NCBI RefSeq assembly: GCF_905475395.1
Contig: NC_058339.1
Coordinates: forward strand, 8,812,001 to 8,876,000
Reading direction: 5' to 3'
Length of the DNA stretch: 64,000 nt
Origin: Chrysoperla carnea
Taxonomy: Eukaryota; Arthropoda; Insecta; Neuroptera; Chrysopidae
Position 1 is the stretch's first letter, and each line of letters begins with the position of its first letter. Below are positions 31,801-42,084 of this stretch, in pieces. The translations under genes and the position numbers were made by a program. The notes beneath the pieces were generated by a model. It was not told the origin of the DNA and ran no database searches. It saw nothing but the letters and a program-made list of their open reading frames with translations.

Positions 31801-34800
31801 GATACGGAAAACGATAATGATGAAAATCTGGACAGATCAAGTACGTCAATTGTTGATGAAAATAGCAGCGAATCTTCATCACGTCCTCGTAAAAGAAGAA
31901 GATTTCAAGGAGTTGTCAATGAGATTCGACCATATTACAAACAACCTGCACAAGGTATGACTTTGATTTCCGCCAGTGCCATTGAACAGTTTATTAGTGA
32001 ATGTAAATATGCTACAAACATTGCAATTGATAAAGACTTAATGTGGATTATTTCATTATCACGTTTCAATTCAACTCCAATGTGGTTGACTTATAATTGC
32101 AACCTGTCTTCAGACAATAGTAAAATTCAGACTATTGAATATTTGTCTCCAATTAATGCGTCTCCAACGTCGGACTCTGTTGTTCAGAAAACTCTGGAGA
32201 TAACAAGTGAGATTGCCAATAACTGTAAACAACAAAATATTATTGTCACGTATGATTTAGCAATAGCTAAAATCGCTTGGCAAATTCAAGAAAAATTAAG
32301 ACCTAAATTTGATAATATTTTCGTAAATATGGGTGCATTCCACACACAAATTGCATTCTTCAGAGCTCTGGGAAAATACATCGATTCTAGCGGATTGGTT
32401 GACATCTTAATTAAAGCAGAAGTACTTGGCGTAGGTTCAACAAACAATTTTATTGACAGCAAACACTTTAATCGTTGCAGACGACTTCATCCGTTGATTT
32501 CTGCCGCTTTGCAGATACTGCATTTCAAACAGTATTTATTACAACTAGAAGGTAGTGCTGAAGTGTCTCGTGGAAATTCATCACAAAGTGAAAGTGAACC
32601 TGACGCGCTAGATGAAAACTTATTACCAATAGAATTTGATCCAAATACATTTGATGATGATTTATTAGAGTTTATAAACAATTCGTCTAACCATATTTCA
32701 CCTGATGACAACGAACCAATGATTTTACCGAATTCCTTACAAAAAATAGTTAATGGCTATAAACAATTTTGCTTAATAACTTTATCAGGTGGTCACGGGA
32801 AAACAGCTCAATATTTTTTTCAATATACACAATTTGTCAACTTGTTCTTGAGATTTTCGAGAAGTATCCGCTCTAGTGATTATGAACTATATTTGGATTC
32901 TATTTTCGACATGTGTGATTTGTTTTTCGCATTAAATCAACCAAATTACGCAAGATATTCGACTTTATATTTAAACAATTTAATGAAATTGAAAATCGAG
33001 CAATCACCTCTTCTTTCTGACTTTCGACGTGGAGCTTTTGGTATCAGACGTACAACCGCAAAGTTTGCAAGATCACCTGTAGATTTGTCATTAGAACAGA
33101 CTATCAACGCTGACGCTGGTAATACATTGACTGGTATTACTCACTTTACGAATTCCATAAGTGCTAGACAAAAATGGGCTCTTAGTCACAGTATGAGGAC
33201 TAAGATTTTAACAGCAGTCAAAAAAGAAACAGGATTATTGCACGAAGATGATACGTCCCAATGTTTACAACAACATCAAATTAAAAAAGATAAACTCGAT
33301 TTAAACCAAATAATATCAGTATTTAATAACTCAATAAATCCCTTTAATAAAAATATAGATGAAAATTCGCTGTTCAACATTTCGACTGGCAAAGCAGCAT
33401 CTCAACCTGTGGCTGACTTTCTTCTTAACATTATATCAATTGGCAAGAAACAAAAAATGGAATTTATATCAGAATGTGTTGAAGAACCTGGGAGATTCGT
33501 GAAATCCATTCGTAGAAATAACATTTTAAATTTTGCATCTGACTGCGTTAAAAAAACTCAAAAAAGTAGAGACGGAAGCAAACGCATTCTTCTGAAAATG
33601 GAACGAGATGTGTTTGGACGGCTATTAGCAATAGGATTAAAAAAAAAAGTTGATCTTGAATATTGTTTAACCTTTCCTCTTGCACCTGCACCTCCAGCTC
33701 TTTTTCAATGTTCTGGTGAAATGTTCAAAACGACGAAGTCTAAATTAGCTGATCACTTGAAATCACAAATAAAGCTAACTAATCCTCCACCAATTGATAT
33801 AGAAGTGATTGATGGTTTTTACTTTTTACATCTCATTGGATTTTCCTTGCCTCAGATGTTTGGAAAATTAGCTGAGTCTATTTTAATAAAACTTTGCTCA
33901 ACAAGTGCTCATGAAGTACATATTATTTTTGACAAATATATAGTGCCTTCGATAAAAGATTGCGAACGGGAAAATCGATCAGCGATCAACATTCCATACA
34001 CTATCAACGGCCCTCTTCAACCTCGACCCAATAATTTTCTCGAAAGCCTCAAAAACCGTTATTTCAAAGAGGCACTCATTAATTTTTTAGCTACTTACTG
34101 GGAAAATGATTGTAATGCAACGACATTACTCAATAAAAAAGTCTTCATAACCGTTGAAGAACAGTGTTTCTCTTATAAATCAGATGGAAACTGTGTAATA
34201 AAAACAGAAGAAATTGATTTTAATTGTCAACATGAAGAGGCTGACACGAGAATAATGTTTCACATAAGTAAAGTGCCTCCAAACTCAAAAATTTTAGTCA
34301 AAGCTAACGATACTGATGTGCTCATCATTTTGTTGGGGAATATTCACAAAGTACCTGATATAGAAATTTGGATGGCTGGAACAACTAAAAAAAATGCAAC
34401 TAATCAGAGTTGCATAAATTGTACACAATTAGCATTGAAACTGGGTTCAGAATTATGTCGTGCTCTACCAGCATTCCATGCTTTTACTGGTTGTGATTTC
34501 ACAGCTGCGTTTTATAACAAAGGCAAAGTCAGACCATTTAAATTATTTGCAAAAAATAAAAATTTTCAAACAATTTTTCAAGCACTCACCAATGAAACCG
34601 ACGTATTTGATGAAGAAAAAATTAGTATCGTGCAAGAATTTACTTCCCTCATATACGGTGTCAAGAAATGCTCGAGTGTAAATGACGCTAGATATCAATT
34701 ATTTCAAACAAAATATTCGGCAACGAAAAGTACTGAAAAATTTTTAAAAAATGTCACGACCTTTGACTCAAAAATGATTCCACCTTGCTGGCGGTCATTA

Positions 34801-35151
34801 AAACAAAAAATGTTGAGGACTATTTTTGTCAACTCAATGTGGACGAACGCAACGGATCCATGTTGTGTAAACTTGAATCCTGAAGACTGCGGCTGGAAGT
34901 TAATTGAAAATACTTTACAACCAACATGGTTCATTGGTGACCCCACCCCAATGACAGTTGAAGATATTTTATCAGAACCAAATCATAACTTCGAAGACTT
35001 CGAGAGTAATTCTTCTGACGAAAACTTCCTTTTAGATAAAATAGATTCAATCTCAGAAGACGAAGAAGAAGATGGTTATGATAATAATAATGATGAAAAA
35101 GAAGAAAATGAAAAAGAAGACGAAGAAGAGGACGAAGAGCAAGAAAATTGA
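28849..35151 (+). CDS. 1,651-aa XPG/FEN-like nuclease protein (Academ-type transposase)
   Basis: Exons 28849-29088, 29168-29296 and 30565-35151 join in phase 0 with GTAAGT/TATAG and GTATGT/TTTCAG signals. Two Cys/His units open the protein: CFLCGS with YHSQCYKKF (about residues 4-60), and LCMFCE with YHGICLTSF (about 150-220). A long helical middle without a domain I know follows, including SGPQQKK and SRPRKRRR (possible nuclear signal). Near the end come HEEADTR (about 1346), KANDTDVLIIL (about 1372) and FHAFTGCDFTAAF (about 1432), the acidic triad of XPG/FEN or PIN-like nucleases. The last 50 residues are almost all Glu and Asp. No stop or shift is present. The N-terminal units fit the Cys domain reported for Academ. 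Cutting its own ends is the inferred role. Confidence 0.8.
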
Positions 35152-35215
35152 TATATATATATATAATTTTTCATAACAATTTTTGTGTTGTAAAAGTAAT
35201 ATTATATATTTTTTT

Positions 35216-35221
35216 AATAAA
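35216..35221 (+). terminator. Polyadenylation signal AATAAA
   Basis: AATAAA lies 65 bp after the stop codon of the nuclease gene, in T-rich sequence and before the right TIR. It is the best candidate for 3' end formation of that gene. Confidence 0.55.
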
Positions 35222-35603
35222 AGCACCTCATTCTACAATATTTATCAAACTCGATTATTAGAAAAACCTTAATATAATACCTTCATTGACCAATAGTTAT
35301 AAGTTCGTATTTAATTATATAATACTGTACTTTTAAAAATAATAATTTAGACAAGCTTATTGATATTTAAAACAATATTTAGTAAAGACTCATTCGTTTA
35401 AGAGACTAAAGTCTATGAGAATAAAGTGATTAATTATTAAAATGAAACATGGGTTTATCTTAATACAGTTTTCTGTATGGATTTCATTTCCTCAAAAATC
35501 ATTATTTCACAGATATAAAACTCGAATAAAAATAAATTTTAACTCTGATTCATCATATTTCTCTTCACAACCCAAAGTAACACGCGCATTCCGCCTCTCT
35601 TGT

Positions 35604-36211
35604 TTGCAGTCCTCCAGCGTAGGAGACATAAATTCAAATGATGGCAACCCCTACTTGCGGCCATTATTTTTCAGGCAACCATGTGTTATCGTATAGAGAA
35701 ATAAATAAACTTTAATTTCATATATAATTGAAGTGAAAAACACGTAAGTGCAAATAATCAACAGTAATAGGAGACATAAATTCAAATGATGGCAACCCCT
35801 ACTTGCGGCCATTATTTTTCAGGCAACCATGTGTTATCGTATAGAGAAATAAATAAACTTTAATTTCATATATAATTGAAGTGAAAAACACGTAAGTGCA
35901 AATAATCAACAGTAATATACCTGTTCACACCTGGCAACCCACAGGTTGCGGCCGACTGAGAGCTGGCAACCCTTTTTATTTGTATTTCTCCCATCATTTG
36001 CTTTTAAATAACATTGGATTTACGTAAAAAACATGTACATGCAATTTATCAACAGAAATCAATTTTAAAAAATTTAATTAAAAATATTTGCGGCCAAATT
36101 TTGATAGGCAACCCTGCCGTAATCTGTTCTGCTATTACTTAACATTCATAAAAATTAAGTTTTATCAAAAAAACAGATACATGCAGATTTTTGCAGCGGG
36201 ATCTTAGACTA
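35604..36211 (-). repeat. Right 608-bp TIR, mirror of the left
   Basis: It is the reverse complement of 28071-28678, including the 148-bp direct repeat (about 35621-35917) and all four bipartite sites in opposite orientation. Equal length means no indel since the arms last matched. Confidence 0.9.
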
Positions 36212-36342
36212 TAATGAAGGTTAGAGAAAGCAAACATGCTCGAGGGAGACCATCATCTTCATTATCTACCGAACCCCCCTCCAAAAGAAAAAAAGAAACA
36301 AGGCCGTCAGATGCTGTCAGGTTGGACCAGGTGGATCATTTA

Positions 36343-39039
36343 GGGGAGCGAAGGCTAATACCGTACAGCGGCTAATTCCGTACATCGCTGTTTATACTGA
36401 AAGAATAGAGCTGCGCGCGTTTTGTTGGTTTCAATCATTAGCACAGTAGTCTTAGTGTAACCTATTAAGTTACTGTGTTATTAAGCGTAATCATTTTGCT
36501 ATGAACACATGTTATGTGATTTGTTGCTGGTTTTTACAAGTTTTTAACATAAGAAAATAAGATGTAAGTACCTATTTTTATTAAATTTTATATTGAAATT
36601 ATTATATTTCGGACTATAAATCTCTTTTTAATAAGATTATGGTCAAAGAATCACTTTATTTGAATTTTTTTTAGGTAAGTTCTCATTCTTGAAATTTGAA
36701 TTCGGTTTCGGGAATTACCGTACACTGTACGGTATTACCCGCAATAACAGCTTGTATTAGCGTTGATTTATATGACATGTTATTAAATTTTTATTAATGA
36801 ATAGGTGTTATAATATGTTGTTAATTAATTGTATTACATGGTTTTTTAATTTTTTAGATGGCTCCAAATAAAAAATGTAGTTGGTCACCACGAAAAATGA
36901 AACAAGCTGTGAAGGCTATACAAGATGGAGCTAAATTGAGAAAAACGGCTACTTTATATAATATTCCCGTAATGACACTATCAGATTATGTGAAGAAAGC
37001 AGGCAACTCTCGTTCTATCATTTTTAACAAAATGGGTAGAAAGCCAGTTTTTACAGCACAACAAGAAGCAGAAATAAAAGATCATATTCTGCTTTTAAGT
37101 AAGTTATTTTATGGATTGACACCAAATTCATTGAAGAGAGCTGTGTTTGAATATGCAGAAAGAAATAAAATAAAAAATCCATTTAACAAAGATGCAAGGG
37201 AAGCTGGAAAAGACTGGCTTTACGGTTTTCTCAAAAGAAACCCAGAAGTCTCTGTAAGACGCCCAGAAGCAACAAGTATAAATAGGATTCTTGCTTTCAA
37301 TTCTCAAGAAATTAAATTGTATTTCGATAACTTGAAACAGATCATGATTAAACACAAGTTTCCTCCACACAGAATATTTAATGTGGATGAAACGGGCATA
37401 AATAGCGTTCATAGGCCTGATAAAATTCTTGCTGCAAAAGGGCTTAAGCAAGTTGGAGCAGCAACGAGTTGGGAAAGAGGAAAAAATATTACAATATGTT
37501 GTTGTATCAGTGCTACAGGCCAATACATCCCACCTATGATAATTTATCCCCGCCAGCGTATGCCAGCCAGTTTGGAAAGAGGAGGTCCAAATGGAAGCAT
37601 TTATAAATGCTCCAAGTCTGGATGGATGAATGAGGAGCTATTTCTCGATTGGATCAAACATTTTAAAGAACATACAAGATCAACACTTGAGAATGAGGTG
37701 TTATTGATCCTCGATAATCACTCCAGTCATATTTCTTTAAATATATACCAGTACTGTCGTGAGAATGGCATCCATATGGTAACTTTACCACCACACACTT
37801 CCCATCGTACACAGCCCTTAGATTTAACTGTGTTTGGACCACTAAAAAGTGCATTACATAAGGAGTGCCAGACATATATGAATACGAACAACTATGAGAA
37901 GTTAACGCCTGTAGATCTCATTCCTCTTTTTACAAAAGCGTATCTTAAAATTGCCAATGCAGAAAAGGCTGTTAATGGGTTTAAAACTGCAGGAATTTGG
38001 CCTTTCGATTCGAATATTTTTGAACAATTGACTGAGGAAGGAAATGATGAACCATCACATGAAGCTATTTCACCAGAAGAAGCAATTCATTTAGCATCAG
38101 AGGTAGGTGAACTCATTTCACCAGAAGATGAAGTTAATTTAGAATCGGAGATACCATATGAACCCGTGTTTCCAGACAAAGCAGTCATTCATCCAGATAA
38201 CCAGCAACCTAGTACATCAGGTATGAATAACGCAAGGCAGATTGTTGAAAATATTGAAGAAGAGATTATACAAACATCTTTCGAGGCTATTTCTCCATTA
38301 CCAGACCAAAAAAAAAGGCAAGAAAAAGGGCAAGGTAAAAGAAAGCAGCACTCAATAGTTCTCACTTCCAGTCCAATGAAGACGTTCTTAGAAGATAAAG
38401 AAAATAAGCGAATTGTAAAAAAAGAAAACAAGCCGAAGAAACAGAATATATGCAAAAAAAATAAAAAGGACTCTAAGAAAACACTTCAGAAAAAAACAAA
38501 AAAAGAAACTAAAAACTTTTCAACTTCATCGTCTGAAGATGAATTTTATGACGAAGGGCAATCAGGAGTGAATGAATTGTGTGTTATATGCCATGAATTT
38601 GGGAAGGATAAAGAATTGTGGTATAGATGTGTGTCCTGTGGCAAATGGGCACATGCTTTGTGCAGTGGAGCAAATTCTGCGGACAATTATGTATGTCTAA
38701 TTTGTGAATAAATAAAATAATAGGTACCCACAGTTAATTAATTTTTTTTTTTTTGTATAAAAAACCTTCTTTCGGGCTATTTAGGGTCTTAAAATTATGT
38801 ACGAAATTAGACGAACAAAGTACGGAATTAGACGCAAGTCTCGGGTAATTCCGTACAAATAACTTTTTTAAATATTTTGATTTTGACACTGTCATATTGG
38901 ACACTCTCAATTATGGATTATTTATATAAAACTAGATTAAATTTAGGATGGTTTGATATATAATACATTGAATTCTATTAAGTAGTTTCGGAGAAATGCA
39001 CGTTTAAAGTTAGGTGTACGGCAATACCCTCCGCTCCCC
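36343..39039 (+). mobile_element. pogo/Tigger-type element B
   Basis: GGGGAGCGAAGG at 36343 and, inverted, GGGGAGCGGAGG ending at 39039 form the termini; TA is duplicated at 36341-36342 and 39040-39041. The element is 2,697 bp with one open gene. The word CCGTAC or GTACGG recurs in both subterminal regions (about 36361, 36380, 36718, 36729, 38829, 38854, 39017), standing where element A has ATATGGAC. It interrupts the C-terminal part of the surrounding piggyBac gene; taking it out with one TA gives DHLPEYENR and then the Cys-rich tail. Confidence 0.95.
36858..38711 (+). CDS. pogo/Tigger transposase with C-terminal PHD finger, second family
   Basis: The protein is 617 aa and intact. It has an N-terminal psq helix-turn-helix (WSPRKMKQAVKAIQDG through TLSDYVKK), a second DNA-binding half (WLYGFLKRNPEVSVRRP), the DDE_1 core with FNVDETGIN (first Asp, about 175), VLLILDNHSSH (second Asp, about 290) and SHRTQPLDLTVFGPLK (third Asp, about 325), an acidic repeat-rich linker (EAISPEEAI, ELISPEDEV), a Lys-rich tract, and a C-terminal PHD-type finger (CVICHEFG through CLICE). 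It shares domain order with the pogo at 13.0-15.7 kb but is a distinct family. A likely 5' UTR intron (GTAAGT at 36564 to TTTTAG at 36857) ends exactly at the ATG, the same design as in element A. Confidence 0.95.
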   Translation: MAPNKKCSWSPRKMKQAVKAIQDGAKLRKTATLYNIPVMTLSDYVKKAGNSRSIIFNKMGRKPVFTAQQEAEIKDHILLLSKLFYGLTPNSLKRAVFEYAERNKIKNPFNKDAREAGKDWLYGFLKRNPEVSVRRPEATSINRILAFNSQEIKLYFDNLKQIMIKHKFPPHRIFNVDETGINSVHRPDKILAAKGLKQVGAATSWERGKNITICCCISATGQYIPPMIIYPRQRMPASLERGGPNGSIYKCSKSGWMNEELFLDWIKHFKEHTRSTLENEVLLILDNHSSHISLNIYQYCRENGIHMVTLPPHTSHRTQPLDLTVFGPLKSALHKECQTYMNTNNYEKLTPVDLIPLFTKAYLKIANAEKAVNGFKTAGIWPFDSNIFEQLTEEGNDEPSHEAISPEEAIHLASEVGELISPEDEVNLESEIPYEPVFPDKAVIHPDNQQPSTSGMNNARQIVENIEEEIIQTSFEAISPLPDQKKRQEKGQGKRKQHSIVLTSSPMKTFLEDKENKRIVKKENKPKKQNICKKNKKDSKKTLQKKTKKETKNFSTSSSEDEFYDEGQSGVNELCVICHEFGKDKELWYRCVSCGKWAHALCSGANSADNYVCLICE

Positions 39040-39323
39040 TACCCGAATATGAAAATCGAAGTCGGTGTAAAGAAAAACATTGTAAAACCGGACAAACTAA
39101 CTGGAAATGCTTAAAATGTAATGTGCATTTGTGCATTACCAAGGACAGAAATTGTTTTAAAAATTTTCATTTAAATAAATGATTTTTTAAATTTTTGATT
39201 TTATTGTCTTTTAATTTTTGATTATCTCAATTTAGTTTTTTATTTACAACAATGTAATAATTCTAATTTTGAACATGCGTTTATTATTACCCGTCTGAAT
39301 AACAGCAACCCTTGACTACCAAT

Positions 39324-39503
39324 GTATCATATATGATACATGTTAAAACCTAGTCTTATCGAGAAAATTTTAAAATTTTTGTTATTGGAAGTTATTAGGC
39401 TTGCAATAATGAAGTTAAAACACGAAAAAAAAAAATTTTTTTTTTTCAGGAATAAAAAGTTGGGGTCAACGGACCATACATTTTTATGTATCATATATGA
39501 TAC
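39324..39503. repeat. Subterminal palindromes, right end of 16-kb piggyBac
   Basis: GTATCATATATGATAC occurs at 39324-39339 and 39488-39503, about 150 bp apart, mirroring the left end. An A/T homopolymer stretch (about 39425-39447) lies between them. Confidence 0.85.
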
Positions 39504-40099
39504 AAGGGTAGTCAAGAGGTTAACTAAAAGTAAAATCATTTCATAAAACAGAATACAGAAAATAATAACAATAACTTGAAGTACCTTTTTTAACCCCTTA
39601 ACTACCGACACTGTTTCTCTAGGAAGCTACTAGTGGTACTTCAGTGTACCGACTATTTGAATTCTCTGTAAAACTTATTAACAATATTTATTTCTAGATA
39701 TTTTGGTGGTACTTTAAAGTTTAATGTATTCTTATACGGATTATGATTCAAAAACTTGAAAAAACTTGCAATAACAGCATGTTTACACTAATTGAGACTC
39801 AGTTCTTGTCGAAGGTTATAATTGCGTATTTTAGTGTAAATTATCGAACAAAATTCAGGTATAATTTTGAATTTTTAATTAAATATGTGGATTTTTATTA
39901 ATAATTAATGTGTTTTGAATGTGCCTGTATAAAATAGTTTTATTTTATTAAATTGTTCATCTTTAAATATCAAAAAATATAAACTGGACTCGTAAGTACC
40001 ATTAAGTAAGTACAATGCTTTTGTAAGCATTGTTATGATATTATTTTGAAACAATAAAATAGTATTTGAAATAAATCGATTTTAGTACAGTAATTGAAA

Positions 40100-41916
40100 A
40101 TGTGTTCGAGAAATAGAGCTATGACTGATGATGAGTTAATAAGAATACTTGAAGAAGATATTCCATTCGATTTATCTGAACAAACCGATGAAGAGGATGA
40201 TTTTGAACAGGAGGAGGATAATAATACTGATCACTTTACGGATGTTTTTGAAAGAAATTTAGATAACATGTTTAATGAAGACGAAGAATTAGATATTGAA
40301 ATGGGACCTGCGGTACCATCTACATTACAAGATATTACAAATATTTTACATGAATGCAGGACTTGGAAAAAAATTGAAGAAGATAAGAATATTGGTCCTT
40401 ATTATTTGCCAGAAGGTATACGGTAACCATCATAATATTTTAGTATGTATTGAAATTCTGTTCTCTTGCAGGTGTAAATTTAGACGAAATTTCCGATTGT
40501 GAGACACCCACTGATTTTTTTATAAAGGTAATGGGTCCTGCAATAAAACACATAACTTTCCAATCGAATTTATATGCCACCCAAAAAAATAAAAACTTAA
40601 AACTTACCGAAGATGAACTTTTATCGTTCTTTGCATTGAATTTTTTTATGGGGTATCACCAATTACCTTCCATTAAAAATTATTGGTCAACCGATAAAGA
40701 TTATGACGTTCCGTTTGTAAGGAATATTATGACACGGACGCGATTTGAAACGATACTTTCCAATATTCATATCAACGACAATACATTTATAACAAATAGT
40801 AATGATAAACTATACAAAGTAAGGCCTTTGATAGACATTTTGAACGAACAATTTAAGCATTATTACTATGGTTCAAGAGAGCTGGCTGTAGATGAAGCCA
40901 TGATCCTTTTCAAAGGAAGATCCACGATTAAACAATATAATCCAATGAAACCTGTGAAAAGAGGTTATAAGTTATGGATCTTGGCGGATAAATGTGGATT
41001 CGTAAAGAAATTCGATGTATATCAAGGGAAAACCGGTCAAGTTGACAAAAAATTTGAAAATTACAATTTAGGTGAACGCGTTGTGTTAGAAATGACTGAA
41101 GAGCATTGGGGGAAACAAAAAATTATTTATTTCGATAATTTCTTCACATCGTTACGATTGTTGGAAAAATTGAAAGTTGAAGGAACTTTCGCCTGCGGCA
41201 CTATACGACAAAATAGAAAAGGTATTCCTCCTACCATTAATGATAAGCACATGAAAAGAGGCGATTTCGATCACAAGACAAGTAACACAGGCATTACATT
41301 CTGTAAATGGATGGATAATCGACCAGTTCTCTTGGCCTCAAATTATAATGGTAGTAAAGAAACTACAGTAGAAAGAAGAGATAAAAAAGGGGAAAAACAT
41401 CCAATAAAGTGTCCCGAAGTAATATGCGATTATGGAAAATTTATGGGTGGTGTCGATCGAGCCGATCATCTACGCAGTTTATATAATTTAGACAGAAGAT
41501 CTAAGAAATGGTGGCACCGTTTACTTTTTGGAATGATAGAAATTTCTTTGATAAATGCATATATAATTTATTGCCAAGCTCGAACTAAAATGAGCGTGTT
41601 GGAGTTTCGTAGAGCTGTCACAAATGGACTAGCAGTAAAAGGTGCTACTTTACCTTCTACATCAAGATTGTCAAATTCACGCATCAGCTATGGTAATCGT
41701 CCGCAAAAGAGAAAATATAATTATTCGGTATCTCAAGACTTACGACTAAGTAATAGAGGTGCTCATTGGGCACGATTTGGGAATCAAAGAGGAAGGTGTG
41801 AACAGTGCCGCTGTTATGGAATACAATCAAGACCTTTTTCAAAGTGCTCAGCTTGTGGAATTTTTTTATGCTGTAACAAGGAAAAAAATTGTTTCCTTCA
41901 TTACCACCAGGATTAA
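40100..41916 (+). CDS. piggyBac transposase (PGBD4-like), two exons
   Basis: Exon 1 is 40100-40415 (acidic, TDEEDDFEQEEDNN), intron 40416-40471 (GTATAC to TTGCAG), exon 2 40472-41916; the phase-1 join gives PEGVNLDE. Total about 586 aa, the normal size. The catalytic residues are all present: LAVDEAMILFKG, IIYFDNFFTSLRLL and GGVDRADHLRSLY (two Asp). The Cys-rich tail reads GRCEQCRCYG, CSACGIFLCC and NCFLHYH. No damage is visible in the exons, though the 3' non-coding region was hit by another piggyBac. An intron near the N-terminus is found in several animal piggyBac families. Start chosen at the first ATG of exon 1. It is related to the fragments at 19.1 and 20.0 kb. Confidence 0.92.
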
Positions 41917-42084
41917 TTTATTTATTGGTAATTATTTCGATTGTTAAAGATTATAATAAGAAAATATTAAATTATTTTTGAAATTTAAATAATTTGAGTT
42001 TTATTGTTGTATGAATCCCTTAGTGGTACCTTGAAGTACCCAAATTTTATCTCCGGTTTGGTAAATAATTTTTGAATTTTTTAA

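Larger units (their letters stand above)
28071..36211 (+). mobile_element. Long-TIR nuclease transposon (Academ-like)
   Basis: It starts TAGTCTAAGATCCCGCTGC at 28071 and ends with the inverse at 36211. The likely target duplication is TAA (28068-28070 and 36212-36214). Inverted arms of 608 bp (28071-28678 and 35604-36211) are equal in length, and I found no mismatch in the parts compared. A weaker match continues about 30 bp inward. The only gene is a three-exon frame for a 1,651-aa protein with Cys/His N-terminal units and an XPG/FEN-like nuclease block. Long TIR, 3-4 bp duplication, Cys-rich domain and XPG nuclease together are the published marks of the Academ superfamily. No polymerase, integrase or capsid gene is present. 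Confidence 0.85.
23997..39183 (+). pseudogene. piggyBac transposase gene, split by three insertions
   Basis: Coding pieces: 23997-24857 (acidic N-terminus SDEEQYEMEQDD; KYLPSEYF; MMGCLKFPQINLYW; MTRNRFYELRNNLHLV; ICIDEQLIPFKG with the first Asp), 27403-28070 (GFGATVILELSK; LYYDNYFSSYKLLQQL with the second Asp; MGGVDLMDRM with the last two Asp; SKKWTLRLIFH), 36215-36340 (ARGRPSSSL, a basic link) and 39042-39183 (CKEKHCK through CLKCNVHLCITKDRNCF, the Cys-rich zinc tail). Besides the insertions, the frame shifts once between about 24260 and 24326, so the N-terminal and central parts are in different frames. All catalytic Asp are intact. The gene is dead as it stands. Confidence 0.9.
23485..39519 (+). 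mobile_element. piggyBac element inflated to 16 kb by three insertions
   Basis: TTAA flanks both ends (23481-23484 and 39520-39523), the exact piggyBac target. The termini are CCTCATGACTA at 23485 and, inverted, CCTCTTGACTA ending at 39519. The palindrome GTATCATATATGATAC occurs twice near each end. Inside lie a hAT (24858-27394), a long-TIR nuclease element (28071-36211) and a pogo (36343-39039), each with its own target duplication in the transposase gene. Removing them leaves about 2.65 kb, a normal size. The relic at 2505-3730 is an older copy of this family. Confidence 0.93.

Noticed and set aside
35442-35696. 84-codon frame across the right TIR
   Set aside because: Non-coding TIR sequence; the mirrored left arm does not carry an equivalent gene.
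28071-36211. Polinton/Maverick reading of the long-TIR element
   Set aside because: Long TIRs suggested it, but the element is only 8 kb and has one gene. No type B DNA polymerase, integrase, protease, ATPase or capsid frame is seen, and the likely target duplication is 3 bp instead of 6.
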